From the NCBI RefSeq assembly GCF_040409795.1, contig NZ_CP099571.1, positions 1,116,001 to 1,180,000 on the forward strand: a stretch of DNA of 64,000 nucleotides, written 5' to 3'. Position 1 is the first letter of the stretch. Every line of letters starts with the position of its first letter. A model generated the notes under the pieces. It was not told where the DNA came from. It saw nothing but the letters and a program-made list of their open reading frames with translations, and searched no databases. Below, piece after piece: positions 19,212 to 29,342 of the stretch. This DNA is from Polynucleobacter sp. MWH-UH19D. Lineage in GTDB: Bacteria; Pseudomonadota; Gammaproteobacteria; Burkholderiales; Burkholderiaceae. A program made the position numbers and the translations under genes.

Positions 19212-20849
19212 TTAAACCAACTCAGCTGCCGCAAAGAGCTCTTTGGTGTAGACCTGACGTGGGTTTTTAATCAGGGATTCAGTATCCCCGAATTCCACAA
19301 CCCTGCCTTCTTTGAGCACCATGACCTCATGAGACATAGCTCGAATGACTGCCAGATCGTGGCTAATCATGAGATATGCCAAGTTATATTTCTTTTGTAG
19401 CTCAGTAAGCAGTGCAAGCACTTGTTTTTGGATAGAGACATCTAATGCAGAAGTAGGTTCATCTAGCACCAAAATTTGTGGTCGCAAAATGAGTGCACGC
19501 GCTATGGCAATACGCTGGCGTTGCCCACCAGAAAACTCATGTGGATAACGATGCAAGGCAGAGCGATCTAGCCCAACTTCCTTCAGCATATCTACTACAC
19601 GAGATTCTCGCTCAGTGACGGAAAGATTTGGGTAATGTACATCCAAACCCTCTGAAATAATTTGCAACACACTCATCCGCGGAGAAAGTGATCCAAAGGG
19701 ATCCTGAAAGATGACTTGCAAACTGGCGCGCATTGCTCTTCGCTCAACCGGCTTTAGTGATTGCCAATCTTTACCAAGTACATCAACCTCCCCAGCAATC
19801 TGAGCAATGGAATCACCCAACAAACCCAGCACAGCCATGCCCAGCGTTGTCTTTCCGGAGCCAGACTCACCAATCACCCCAATTGTCTGACCTTGCTTTA
19901 AAGCAAAGCTAACTTTCTTTAAAACTTTATGTGGAGGAGCCTTCTTGAACCAACCAATCGTTTCAGAACTGGGATAGGAAACTGACAACCCTTCCGCTTT
20001 TAATAAAACGGGTGATAACGGCATTACAGGCGCAAGATTGCGTGTGGGTTCACTGTTGACAAGGGCGCGAGTATAAGGATCAACTGGATGTTCAAACACT
20101 TGTTTAGTCGCGCCAACCTCAATTAAGTTTCCTTGATTGAGTACGGCCACTCGTTGTGCAAAATGCTTGACCAAATTAAGGTCATGGGTAATTAATAAAA
20201 TACTCATGCCCCCATACTCTTTAGATTCTTGTTGCAACTCCATCAGCAAATCTAAGATTTGCATTCGCAAACTGACATCTAATGCTGTTGTAGGCTCATC
20301 GGCAATCAGTAATCGCGGCTTACAAGCCAATGCCATTGCTATCATGGCACGCTGTCGTTGTCCGCCTGACAGTTGATGAGGGTAAGAATGGAAGCGACGC
20401 TCAGGCTCAGGAATGCCGGTTTTCTTCAGCAAATCAATTGCGGCGTTGATAGCGTCCATCTTGGAAATCAAAGGCTGATAAATCTGCACCGCCTCAATTA
20501 TTTGATTGCCAATTGTAAAGAGCGGGTTCAGCGCCGTCATTGGCTCCTGAAAGATCATCGCTATCTCGCGACCACGAATCTCTCGAATATCTTGAATTGG
20601 CAAAGACAAAAGATCCACCTCGCTTTGCCCGTCCCGGTTTTTCCAGAAAATGCTGCCACTAACCTTAGCGCCCTCAGGCTCTAACCTCAGAGGAGCCAAT
20701 GCAGTTAGTGTTTTTCCGGAACCAGACTCACCAACTAATGCAAGCCGCTCGCCTATTCCAATATCGAGGTCCAGTTGATTAACGGCAAACTTCTCACGAC
20801 GTCCAGGGCCAAAAGAAATTGATAGGCTTTCATATCGCAATAGACTCAT
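19212..20849 (-). CDS. yejF: Peptide ABC transporter, fused dual ATPase (YejF-type)
   Basis: A 545-residue protein with two complete ABC ATPase domains in tandem: GESGSGKT with LSGGQRQRAM and LLIADEPTTALD in the first half, GESGSGKT with FSGGQRQRIA and LVLDEPTSALD in the second. It powers the Yej oligopeptide/microcin C-type importer at the inner membrane. The start overlaps yejE by 4 bases, fourth gene of a yejABEF operon. The length and order match the family. Confidence 0.92.
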   Translation of the reverse strand: MSLLRYESLSISFGPGRREKFAVNQLDLDIGIGERLALVGESGSGKTLTALAPLRLEPEGAKVSGSIFWKNRDGQSEVDLLSLPIQDIREIRGREIAMIFQEPMTALNPLFTIGNQIIEAVQIYQPLISKMDAINAAIDLLKKTGIPEPERRFHSYPHQLSGGQRQRAMIAMALACKPRLLIADEPTTALDVSLRMQILDLLMELQQESKEYGGMSILLITHDLNLVKHFAQRVAVLNQGNLIEVGATKQVFEHPVDPYTRALVNSEPTRNLAPVMPLSPVLLKAEGLSVSYPSSETIGWFKKAPPHKVLKKVSFALKQGQTIGVIGESGSGKTTLGMAVLGLLGDSIAQIAGEVDVLGKDWQSLKPVERRAMRASLQVIFQDPFGSLSPRMSVLQIISEGLDVHYPNLSVTERESRVVDMLKEVGLDRSALHRYPHEFSGGQRQRIAIARALILRPQILVLDEPTSALDVSIQKQVLALLTELQKKYNLAYLMISHDLAVIRAMSHEVMVLKEGRVVEFGDTESLIKNPRQVYTKELFAAAELV

Positions 20850-21871
20850 GAACGGCCTCCGTTCATCAAGCCGGCTTTCCGTGAGTCATAGGCATCACGT
20901 AAAGCTTCACCCATGAAAGTTAGCAGTAGCAAGGTGCTTACCAACACCACAAAGGTGGATAACGAAATCCACCATGCATCTAAGTTTCCTTTTCCTTGTG
21001 AAAGCAACTCTCCCAGACTTGGCGTGCCAGGAGGAACTCCTAGCCCTAAAAAATCTAGGCTAGTAAGAGATAGGATCGCGGCACTCATACGGAAAGGTAG
21101 AAATGTAATCACTGGCGTCAAGCTATTCGGCAGAATATGGCGCCACATGATCTGCACATTCGTCAATCCAAGCGCCCTAGCGGCTCGCACATACTCAAGT
21201 GCACGATTACGGAAAAACTCCGCACGAACATAATCCGATAAGCCCATCCACCCAAAAGCCGCTAATAGAAGAATTAACAACAACACGCTTGGATGAAAGA
21301 TTGAAGCAAAAATAATGAGCAGATACAACTCTGGCATTGCCGACCAAATCTCAATGAGGCGTTGAGAAATCAAGTCAAACTTTCCGCCAAAAAACCCCAT
21401 GAGCGATCCTGTGATGACACCAACAGTAACTCCTACGATCGTCAATGCCAGACCAAAGAGAATCGATAGACGGAAGCCATAAATGAGGCGAGATAAAACA
21501 TCACGTCCTCGGTCATCAGTTCCCAACCAGTTCTGCCAAGATGGCGGCGCAGGATTAGGTGAAGGCGCAAAGTAATTGAGCGTCTCATAACTGTATTTGA
21601 TAAGAGGATAAATTGCCCAATTTCCATCACTCGTAATGTTGCGACGGATGTCAGGATCTAAAAAATCCGTTGGGGTTGCAAAGTCACCACCAAAAACTGT
21701 TTCGGGTTGATTCTTCGCTATCGGGAAATAAAAATGCCCGTCATAGCGAACCACTAAGGGCTTGTCGTTAGCAATCAACTCGGCACAAAGCGATAGTCCA
21801 AAAAAAGCAAGAAAAATCCACAGGCTGATATAACCGCGACGATTTGCCTTAAAGCGTTGCCAACGATTCAT
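20846..21871 (-). CDS. yejE: Peptide ABC transporter permease (YejE-type)
   Basis: A 341-residue inner-membrane permease with an N-terminal membrane helix, a long periplasmic loop that contains NWLGTDDRGRDVLSRLIYGF, and a BPD_transp_1 core ending in the EAA-like ARALGLTNVQIMWRHILPNS. It pairs with YejB to form the import channel. Four-base overlaps with yejB and yejF point to tight translational coupling. Confidence 0.92.
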   Translation of the reverse strand: MNRWQRFKANRRGYISLWIFLAFFGLSLCAELIANDKPLVVRYDGHFYFPIAKNQPETVFGGDFATPTDFLDPDIRRNITSDGNWAIYPLIKYSYETLNYFAPSPNPAPPSWQNWLGTDDRGRDVLSRLIYGFRLSILFGLALTIVGVTVGVITGSLMGFFGGKFDLISQRLIEIWSAMPELYLLIIFASIFHPSVLLLILLLAAFGWMGLSDYVRAEFFRNRALEYVRAARALGLTNVQIMWRHILPNSLTPVITFLPFRMSAAILSLTSLDFLGLGVPPGTPSLGELLSQGKGNLDAWWISLSTFVVLVSTLLLLTFMGEALRDAYDSRKAGLMNGGRS

Positions 21872-22950
21872 GACTCACCCCCTGAACCAAACTGGATGCG
21901 AGGGTCAACATAAACGTAACAAAGATCAGAGATGAGTTTGGTGAATAAGCCAATTAATGTGAATAAGTAAAGGGTTCCAAAGACTACTGGGTAATCTCGA
22001 CGCATCACCGACTCATAGGAGAGCAAACCAAGTCCATCCAATGAGAACAGGGTTTCAATCAATAGAGAGCCTGTGAAAAATGCGCCGATAAATGCGGCAG
22101 GGAAACCTGTTACTAGAGGCAACATTGCATTACGAAAGACGTGTTTCCACAACACTTGCTTCTCAGTTAGGCCTTTAGCCCTCGCAGTTAAAACATACTG
22201 CTTACGAATCTCCTCTAAAAATGAATTCTTCGTTAACATCGTTACAACGGCAAAGCTACCCAATACGGACGCAGTGATTGGTAGCACCAAATGCCACAGA
22301 TAATCCATCACTTTGCCGATCAAACTAAGATCACTCCAGTTGTCAGAAGTGAGGCCTCGCAATGGAAATATCTGCAAAAAGCTACCGCCTCCAAATATCA
22401 CCAGCAACAAGACACCCAACACAAATCCTGGAATAGCATAGCCAACCAAGATCATCGTGCTTGTGACAGCATCAAAACGGGATCCATCTCGCACCGCTTT
22501 TGCAATACCCAGCGGAATGGACACAAGATAAGTAATAAAAAATGTCCACAAGCCAATACTGATGGAAACGGGAAGCTTAGACACTACTAGACGCCAAACA
22601 CTTTCATGCTGGTAATAGCTATCACCCAAATCAAATCTTGCAAAGCGGCCGAGCATCATGAAGTAACGCTCTAGCGGGGGTTTATCAAAACCATAGAGCG
22701 CTTTGACTTCCTCTAGGCGTTGCGCATCAACCCCTTGGCGACCACGATAGCTAGCACTTGCACCAGCACCCGAAGATTCGCTACCACCTGTTGCAGCACC
22801 ACCCTTTCCCTTAAGCTCTAAGACCATTTGCTCGACTGGACCACCAGGAACAAATTGCACTACTGCGAATGTCAGCGTTAAAACGCCCAAGAGCGTCGGG
22901 ATCATTAACAACAAACGCTTGAGGATATAAACGCGCATTTGGGCTTGCAT
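21868..22950 (-). CDS. yejB: Peptide ABC transporter permease (YejB-type)
   Basis: A 360-residue permease. The first helix (YILKRLLLMIPTLLGVLTLT) is typical for DppB/YejB proteins, followed by the YejB-style periplasmic insertion rich in Gly and Ser (GGAATGGSESSGAGASA) and an EAA loop TARAKGLTEKQVLWKHVFRN. The start shares one base with the yejA stop (TAATG). Confidence 0.92.
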   Translation of the reverse strand: MQAQMRVYILKRLLLMIPTLLGVLTLTFAVVQFVPGGPVEQMVLELKGKGGAATGGSESSGAGASASYRGRQGVDAQRLEEVKALYGFDKPPLERYFMMLGRFARFDLGDSYYQHESVWRLVVSKLPVSISIGLWTFFITYLVSIPLGIAKAVRDGSRFDAVTSTMILVGYAIPGFVLGVLLLVIFGGGSFLQIFPLRGLTSDNWSDLSLIGKVMDYLWHLVLPITASVLGSFAVVTMLTKNSFLEEIRKQYVLTARAKGLTEKQVLWKHVFRNAMLPLVTGFPAAFIGAFFTGSLLIETLFSLDGLGLLSYESVMRRDYPVVFGTLYLFTLIGLFTKLISDLCYVYVDPRIQFGSGGES

Positions 22951-24827
22951 TATTTACCCTCCTCTTTCCACCAGTTTTGCATAATCCAGGGCTCAGCCTG
23001 GTAATACAGTGGTGGCTCTGGATAACGCATTTCTTTGCGGAAAGCGACACGATGCGTAGGGTTGTACCACTGTGGCACAACGTAATAACTATTCCACAAG
23101 ACTCGGTCTAGTGCACGGGCCGCCGTTCTCAATTGATCACGGTTCTGGGCTCTAGTAATTTCAGCAACTAAAGCGTCGACGACTGGTGACTGGACACCAA
23201 TGACATTATCAGAACCCTTCTCTTTAGCTGCTTGACTACCAAAACGATCCCATAACTCGCTACCAGGATTTTGCGAGTCTTGGAAACGCACAGTGGTCAT
23301 ATCAAAATCATATTCATTCATGCGTTTTTGATGGAGCGCAAAGTCACTAGTACGCACATCCACCTGAATTCCGAGTTTTTCAAGATTGCGGATATATGCC
23401 GAGATCACTCTTAAAAAGAATCCGCCATCCTCATTAATCTCAAAACGAAATGGTTCGCCTTTTTCATTACGTAAAGCACCGTCGCGATATTGCCAACCTG
23501 CATGCAGCAATAGCTCACGTGCTTTGCGCAGGTTTTGCCTCAAGCTTCCTGGTGGTGCAGTTGAAGGTGCAGGCGGCATAGGGCCAAAAACGGCATCAGG
23601 AACCCATTGAGGATATTGCGCCTTGAGAGATTTCAGTAATTTCAGCTCGCCTTCCGTTGGCTTGCTTGGACCATCAAAGTTGGCACTTAGATCACTATTT
23701 GTGAAATAACTATTAATGCGGCCATATTGGTCAAAAAAGATTTGGCGATTCAACCACTCAAAATCTAAGGCCAGTCCTAAGGCTTGACGAACACGTACAT
23801 CTTGAAAAATGGGTCTGCGAATATTCATCGCAAAACCTTGCATGCCTGCCCCATTGTGATTAACAAATGCTTTTTTAGTTAGGGTGCCATTATCAAATTT
23901 TGAACCTACATATCCTTTGGCCCAAATTTTGGCACGGTACTCAACGATCGCATCAAACTCCCCCGCTTTGAATGCTTCCAAGCGAACAGCATCATCGCTA
24001 TAGAGCTTATAAAGCACCCGATCAAAGTTATAAAAGCCAACCCGGATGTTGAGTGGCTTTGAAAGTTGATCAGCCCAATACTGCGGGTTTTTTTTATACA
24101 CAATCGATTTACCCGCTTTGAATGACTCAATTAAATACGGACCACTTCCAATTGGAGCTTCAAAAGCAAGTTTTTCAAACGGAATCATGCTGCCATCAGG
24201 TTTTTTGCCCCAATTACGAGAAAAGATTGGGAGCGTTCCCGCCAAAATAGGCAACTCTGAATTGTTATTTTTAAAGTCAAAGCGCACCAAGTGATCAGAT
24301 AGAACTACTGCGGAGGTAATGTCAGCAAAAGTGGTTTTATAACGTGGATGCGCTTTGCCACTCATGAGAACATCAAAACTGTATTTCACATCCGCCGCCA
24401 ATACAGGACTGCCATCTGAAAATTTGGCTTCCGGGCGAATATGAAATGTCACCGACTTACGATCCTTGGCAACCTCAATATCATCAGCAAGCAATCCATA
24501 AACGCTGGAAGTTTCATCGGCACTACCCTCTGCCAAGGATTCAAACATCAAATCAATACCTGGGGCAGTAACACCACGCAAGGTAAAGGGGTTGAACTTA
24601 TCAAAGCTGGTTCTTTGCCCAGGATTGGGCAAAACAAGAGTGCCCCCCTTAGGGGCATTCGGATTGACATAGTCGAAATGGGCAAAGCCTTCTGGGTATT
24701 TAGGTTTGCCGTACTGTGCTATCCCCTGAGCAGCTAATGCCGCGCCACTTAGCACCCCGACCAAAGAGGCTAAGAGCAAGAATTGGGTTATTTTGCGAAA
24801 AGGGATAAAAAAGGTTTGGGCTGCCAT
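22950..24827 (-). CDS. yejA: Extracellular peptide-binding protein (YejA-type, SBP family 5)
   Basis: A periplasmic family 5 solute-binding protein of about 625 residues. A signal peptide (FLLLASLVGVLSGAALAAQG) is followed by GTLVLPNPGQRTSFDKFNPF and DDIEVAKDRKSVTFHIRPEA, the usual SBP_bac_5 layout. It captures oligopeptides or microcin C-like peptides for YejBEF. The ATG at 24827 is preferred; an in-frame TTG at 24851 would lengthen the signal region. It is divergent from fabI, with 50 bases between starts. Confidence 0.9.
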   Translation of the reverse strand: MAAQTFFIPFRKITQFLLLASLVGVLSGAALAAQGIAQYGKPKYPEGFAHFDYVNPNAPKGGTLVLPNPGQRTSFDKFNPFTLRGVTAPGIDLMFESLAEGSADETSSVYGLLADDIEVAKDRKSVTFHIRPEAKFSDGSPVLAADVKYSFDVLMSGKAHPRYKTTFADITSAVVLSDHLVRFDFKNNNSELPILAGTLPIFSRNWGKKPDGSMIPFEKLAFEAPIGSGPYLIESFKAGKSIVYKKNPQYWADQLSKPLNIRVGFYNFDRVLYKLYSDDAVRLEAFKAGEFDAIVEYRAKIWAKGYVGSKFDNGTLTKKAFVNHNGAGMQGFAMNIRRPIFQDVRVRQALGLALDFEWLNRQIFFDQYGRINSYFTNSDLSANFDGPSKPTEGELKLLKSLKAQYPQWVPDAVFGPMPPAPSTAPPGSLRQNLRKARELLLHAGWQYRDGALRNEKGEPFRFEINEDGGFFLRVISAYIRNLEKLGIQVDVRTSDFALHQKRMNEYDFDMTTVRFQDSQNPGSELWDRFGSQAAKEKGSDNVIGVQSPVVDALVAEITRAQNRDQLRTAARALDRVLWNSYYVVPQWYNPTHRVAFRKEMRYPEPPLYYQAEPWIMQNWWKEEGK

Positions 24828-24877
24828 ATATGCAACAATTGTAGATAGCAAATCATATTTGAAGCAAAGGACACAAC

Positions 24878-25663
24878 ATGGGCTTTCTCGCTGGCAAAAA
24901 AATCCTCATTACCGGCCTTCTTTCTAACCGCTCAATTGCCTATGGCATCGCTAAAGCCTGCCACCGTGAAGGGGCTGAACTTGCCTTCACCTATGTCGGC
25001 GAGCGCTTTAAGGACCGCATCGTGGATTTTGCGAAAGAATTTAATTCTGAGCTGATTTTTGACTGTGACGTTGGTAGCGATGAGCAAATTTCGGCCTTAT
25101 TTAAAGATTTAGCAAAATCTTGGCCACAGTTTGACGGCTTTGTACATGCCATCGGCTTTGCGCCACGTGAAGCAATTGCCGGTGACTTTTTAGATGGTCT
25201 CTCACGCGAAGGCTTCAAAATTGCTCATGACATTTCTGCTTACAGTTTTCCAGCAATGGCAAAAGAAGCATTGCCGATGTTGCGCGATAAGTCTTCCTTG
25301 CTCACATTGACCTATCTTGGCTCAATGAAAAATGTGCCGAACTACAACACCATGGGTTTGGCCAAAGCATCGCTTGAAGCATCGGTGCGCTACCTGGCAG
25401 GCTCTGTTGGACCCAAAGGCATTCGTGCTAATGGTATTTCTGCCGGCCCAATTAAGACCTTGGCAGCCTCAGGTATCAAGGGCTTTGGCAAAATTTTGGA
25501 AGCAGTTGAGCAAACTGCGCCACTCCGCCGCAATGTCACGATTGATGATGTGGGTAACACTGCCGCTTTCTTGTTATCTGATTTAGCAAACGGTATCACC
25601 GCAGAAATCATTTACGTTGATAACGGCTTTAGCCAAGTGATTGGTGGAATGGAAGAGGCTTGA
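24878..25663 (+). CDS. fabI: Enoyl-[acyl-carrier-protein] reductase FabI (NADH)
   Basis: A 261-residue short-chain reductase that performs the last step of each fatty-acid elongation round. The family pattern is complete: [20 protein letters not shown] cofactor loop, [13 protein letters not shown], and catalytic Tyr146-type region with Tyr156 and Lys163 in [15 protein letters not shown]. The stop overlaps the TTG start of the chrA-like gene by 4 bases, so the two are likely translationally coupled. Confidence 0.96.
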   Translation: MGFLAGKKILITGLLSNRSIAYGIAKACHREGAELAFTYVGERFKDRIVDFAKEFNSELIFDCDVGSDEQISALFKDLAKSWPQFDGFVHAIGFAPREAIAGDFLDGLSREGFKIAHDISAYSFPAMAKEALPMLRDKSSLLTLTYLGSMKNVPNYNTMGLAKASLEASVRYLAGSVGPKGIRANGISAGPIKTLAASGIKGFGKILEAVEQTAPLRRNVTIDDVGNTAAFLLSDLANGITAEIIYVDNGFSQVIGGMEEA

Positions 25664-26988
25664 GTTCACCCTCAACCATTAGTCTTCGCGAAGCCCTCAA
25701 ATTTTGGACCAAACTCGGCTTTATTAGTTTTGGGGGTCCAGCAGGACAAATTGCAGTCCTACATCAAGAGTTAGTAGAAAAGCGTCGCTGGATTTCAGAG
25801 CGGCGCTTTTTGCATGCCCTAAATTACTGCATGCTGTTGCCGGGACCCGAGGCGCAGCAACTGGTTACTTATATTGGCTGGCTCATGCATCGAAGTTGGG
25901 GCGGCATTCTAGCCGGCAGCCTATTTGTTCTCCCATCGCTGCTCATATTAATTGCGCTTTCTTGGGTATACATTACGTTTGGTCAAGTGCCATGGATTGC
26001 CGCTATTTTCTTTGGCATTAAACCAGCAGTAACTGCCATCGTCTTACATGCGGCCGTTCGTATTGGTAAACGAACGATTCATAATGCCGCATTGAAATGG
26101 ATTGCCCTATGCTCTTTTTTAGCAATCTTCATATTGAACTTGTCCTTCCCGATCATTGTGTTGATTGCAGCTGCTGTTGGCTACTGGGGTGGTAAACGCT
26201 ACCCAGAAAATTTTCAACAATCAAGTCATAACAATAAAGAGCTTGCGCATTATGGTGCTGCCATCATTGATGACAACACCCCAACACCAACATACGCGCA
26301 ATTTCATCTTCAAAATACGCTTTTGCATAGTGCAATTGCTTTGTGCTGCTGGCTCATCCCCATCGCAATGCTTATCTTACTATTTGGGTGGAAGACGCTT
26401 TACCCCAATATCGCCTGGTTCTTTACTAAGGCAGCATTCTTAACGTTTGGTGGCGCATACGCGGTATTGCCATACGTTTATCAAGGCGCGGTTGATCACT
26501 TCCATTGGTTAAGCGCAAACCAAATGATTGATGGGCTTGCTTTGGGGGAAACTACGCCAGGCCCTCTTATTATGGTGGTCGCTTTTGTTGGTTACCTAGC
26601 TGGACACATTCAACATTTGATTGGCAATAGCAACCCGTTCTGGTTTGGTGTTATTGGAGCGTGCGTAGCAACATGGTTTACGTTTTTGCCATCTTTCTTC
26701 TTTATCTTGGTTGGTGGACCCCTAGTCGAGTCAACCCACGGCAAGCTTAGCTTTACTGCGCCGCTCACTGCAATTACCGCCGCTGTTGTTGGAGTCATTG
26801 TCAATCTAGGCTTATTTTTTGCCTATCATGTGTTCTTTCCTCATGGGATTGGTGGATCTATCTCTTGGTTGTCTGTTTTAATTTGCATGCTTGCATCTCT
26901 TGCCTTATTTCAGTTTCAAAAAGGCGTTATGACTGTTTTAAGTTGCTGTGCTCTTGCTGGTCTTTTAGCTTACTTAATAGGCCTGTAG
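25660..26988 (+). CDS. chrA: ChrA-family (CHR) transporter, long two-domain form
   Basis: A 442-residue membrane protein with two homologous CHR halves. The first has [19 protein letters not shown] and [17 protein letters not shown]; the second has [19 protein letters not shown] and [20 protein letters not shown]. Characterised members export chromate, many others have unknown anions. The start is TTG at 25660, overlapping the fabI stop as TTGA; no better start is visible downstream. No chrB regulator is adjacent, so resistance in practice is uncertain. Confidence 0.85.
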   Translation: MSSPSTISLREALKFWTKLGFISFGGPAGQIAVLHQELVEKRRWISERRFLHALNYCMLLPGPEAQQLVTYIGWLMHRSWGGILAGSLFVLPSLLILIALSWVYITFGQVPWIAAIFFGIKPAVTAIVLHAAVRIGKRTIHNAALKWIALCSFLAIFILNLSFPIIVLIAAAVGYWGGKRYPENFQQSSHNNKELAHYGAAIIDDNTPTPTYAQFHLQNTLLHSAIALCCWLIPIAMLILLFGWKTLYPNIAWFFTKAAFLTFGGAYAVLPYVYQGAVDHFHWLSANQMIDGLALGETTPGPLIMVVAFVGYLAGHIQHLIGNSNPFWFGVIGACVATWFTFLPSFFFILVGGPLVESTHGKLSFTAPLTAITAAVVGVIVNLGLFFAYHVFFPHGIGGSISWLSVLICMLASLALFQFQKGVMTVLSCCALAGLLAYLIGL

Positions 26989-27032
26989 CATGGATGACCT
27001 AGCGCAATAGCATTTTTTCTAAGATTGGCATA

Positions 27033-27917
27033 ATGGAAGTTATGCGAATCGAACCTCAAACCATTACCCACCTACAAGAGTGGCTCGGCAAAACCGAGAC
27101 CCTTGTGGACACCGTTACCGCTGCGCCAGTGCGCGCTCTTTCAGCAACATTAGATAGACATGATGCTGATCCAAGTAAAGGCACCTTCTTGCCCGAGCTT
27201 TGGCACTGGCTCTATTTTTTACCCCATGCTCGCCAATCTGAAATTGGCCCTGATGGACATCCAAAGCGTGGTGGATTTTTACCCCCTGTTCCACTGCCTC
27301 GCAGGATGTGGGCAGGCAGCCGCGTGCAATGGCTAGCACCATTAGCCGTTGGTGATGAGATTCAACGTGTTTCCAAAATTGAATCGGTTACTCATAAATC
27401 GGGCCGCACAGGAGATTTGATTTTCGTATTGGTCAAACATGAAATATCCAATCAAAAAGGTTTAGCAATCATTGAAGAGCATGACATTGTTTACCGCGAT
27501 GCTCCGGGTCCAGATGACAAGCCGGTTGCACCAACACCTGCCCCAAGCGATGCCAAATGGAGTGAGACCATCACACCAGATGACGTTCTATTGTTTCGTT
27601 ACTCCGCACTCACCTTTAATGGCCATCGCATTCATTACGATCGCAAATATGTCACTGAGGTCGAGGGCTATCCAGGCCTCATCGTGCATGGCCCTTTGAT
27701 TGCAACACTGCTGGTGGATTTGGTACGCCAAAGTATTCCAGGATGCAAACTCAAGAGTTTTGAATTCCGCGCGATACGCCCTACTTTTGACATCAATATC
27801 TTTAAAGTGAATGCCAAGCCCGATATTGAAAAAGATCCATCTGGCAAAACGATTGCCATTTGGGCGCAAGACCACGATGGCTGGCTCACTATGCAAGCGA
27901 CTGCGGTTCTTGCCTGA
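27033..27917 (+). CDS. MaoC/FAS1-type acyl-CoA hydratase (itaconyl- or mesaconyl-CoA hydratase-like)
   Basis: A 294-residue double-hotdog hydratase. The N-terminal half has HWLYFLPHARQSEIGPDGHP and GGFLPPVPLPRRMWAGSRVQ, which I recognise from the mesaconyl-C4-CoA/itaconyl-CoA hydratase group; the C-terminal half has the MaoC-like FRYSALTFNGHRIHYDRKYV and YPGLIVHGPLIATLL. It should hydrate a C4-C5 dicarboxylyl-CoA. First of a four-gene plus-strand cluster with MmgE/PrpD, a CitE-type lyase and a Bug receptor. An alternative ATG lies at 27042. The substrate is inferred from context, not seen. Confidence 0.8.
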   Translation: MEVMRIEPQTITHLQEWLGKTETLVDTVTAAPVRALSATLDRHDADPSKGTFLPELWHWLYFLPHARQSEIGPDGHPKRGGFLPPVPLPRRMWAGSRVQWLAPLAVGDEIQRVSKIESVTHKSGRTGDLIFVLVKHEISNQKGLAIIEEHDIVYRDAPGPDDKPVAPTPAPSDAKWSETITPDDVLLFRYSALTFNGHRIHYDRKYVTEVEGYPGLIVHGPLIATLLVDLVRQSIPGCKLKSFEFRAIRPTFDINIFKVNAKPDIEKDPSGKTIAIWAQDHDGWLTMQATAVLA

Positions 27918-27939
27918 AAATCGAATTTGATAACTGAAT

Positions 27940-29316
27940 ATGACAACCGAACATTTCTCTCGTGAGCTAGCTGCATTTGCGGCAAACCTCAAAATCTCTG
28001 ACATCCCCACTGATGTTATTGCCAGAGCAGAAGATCTTTTGGTTGACTGGTTTGGTTCCGCAATTGCCGGCAAAGGCTCGCGACCTGTTGAAACGATTAC
28101 CCAGTTTGCACTGCAAATGGGCGGGTTTGACGCATCTCATATTGGACCATCGGAAATCCTGATCAGCCGCAAAACATCGAGCCCATTTTTAGCTGCAATG
28201 GCTAATGCTGCAGCATCCCATGTGGCTGAGCAAGATGATGTGCATAACGGTTCAGTATTTCATCCTGCTACCGTAGTATTCCCCCCGGCATTGGCCTGCG
28301 CACAATCAATTAGCGCATCTGGAGAAGATCTCATTGTTGCTGCGGTTGCTGGATATGAAGTCGGCATCCGGGTCGGAGAATTTTTGGGTCGATCACATTA
28401 CAAAGTGTTTCATACGACAGGTACCGCAGGTACCATTGCTGCTGCCGCAACTGTTGGACGATTACTCAAACTCAATCCAGATCAAATGCTGCACGCCTTT
28501 GGTTCAGCGGGAACACAATCTGCCGGTCTTTGGGAATTTCTGCGAGACGCTGCTGACTCCAAACAATTACACACCGCTCATGCCGCCTCTACTGGCTTGA
28601 TGTCTGCTTATATTGCCAAGTCTGGCTTTACTGGCGCACAGCATATTTTGGAAGGCAAACAAGGCTTAGCAGCTGGCATGTCAACTGATGCGGTTCCAAG
28701 CAAACTGGTCGATAGACTGGGTACCCGCTGGGCTCTAGCAGAAACCAGCTTCAAATACCATGCATCCTGTCGTCATACCCACCCCGCTGCTGATGCTCTG
28801 TTACAAGTGATCCTCGCTCACAAACTCAAGCCCAGTGATATCGCAAAGGTAGAAACTCTAGTTCATCAGGCTGCGATTGATGTCTTGGGACCCGTAACAG
28901 ATCCTAGTACTGTTCATCAATCGAAATTTTCAATGGGAACTGTACTGGCATTGATTGCACACTATCAATTTGCGGGCTTACAAGAATTCGATCAACACTT
29001 TCATGATGATGCAATTTGCGAATTTCGAGACCGCGTAACCATGACATTAGATCCCGAGGTGGACTCTGCCTATCCACAACGCTGGATAGGCAAGGTCAAA
29101 GTGCATCTTCAGAACGGTCAAGTACTTGATGGTCGAGTAGATGAACCCAAAGGTGATCCAGGCAACACCCTTTCTCGCGCTGAAATTACAGATAAAGCCC
29201 TTCGGCTTGCTGCATTTAGCGGTGGCGCTAATCCAGATGAAATGAATAAGGCGATTGATCTGCTGTGGAATATTCGCAAGCAAAAGTCGATTAGCAAACT
29301 ACTACCCAATACATAA
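27940..29316 (+). CDS. MmgE/PrpD family protein
   Basis: A 458-residue member of the family that includes 2-methylcitrate dehydratase, cis-aconitate decarboxylase and iminodisuccinate epimerase. Visible landmarks are ASHVAEQDDVHNGSVFHPAT, AGYEVGIRVGEFLGRSHYKV, HTTGTAGTIAAAATVGRLL and KYHASCRHTHPAADALL. Starts 22 bases after the hydratase gene. Its chemistry cannot be fixed from sequence alone; beside a hydratase and a CitE-type lyase, action on a C5-C6 di- or tricarboxylate is plausible. Confidence 0.85.
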   Translation: MTTEHFSRELAAFAANLKISDIPTDVIARAEDLLVDWFGSAIAGKGSRPVETITQFALQMGGFDASHIGPSEILISRKTSSPFLAAMANAAASHVAEQDDVHNGSVFHPATVVFPPALACAQSISASGEDLIVAAVAGYEVGIRVGEFLGRSHYKVFHTTGTAGTIAAAATVGRLLKLNPDQMLHAFGSAGTQSAGLWEFLRDAADSKQLHTAHAASTGLMSAYIAKSGFTGAQHILEGKQGLAAGMSTDAVPSKLVDRLGTRWALAETSFKYHASCRHTHPAADALLQVILAHKLKPSDIAKVETLVHQAAIDVLGPVTDPSTVHQSKFSMGTVLALIAHYQFAGLQEFDQHFHDDAICEFRDRVTMTLDPEVDSAYPQRWIGKVKVHLQNGQVLDGRVDEPKGDPGNTLSRAEITDKALRLAAFSGGANPDEMNKAIDLLWNIRKQKSISKLLPNT

Positions 29317-29342
29317 CTTTCGATTACTAAGCTCTATCTCAT

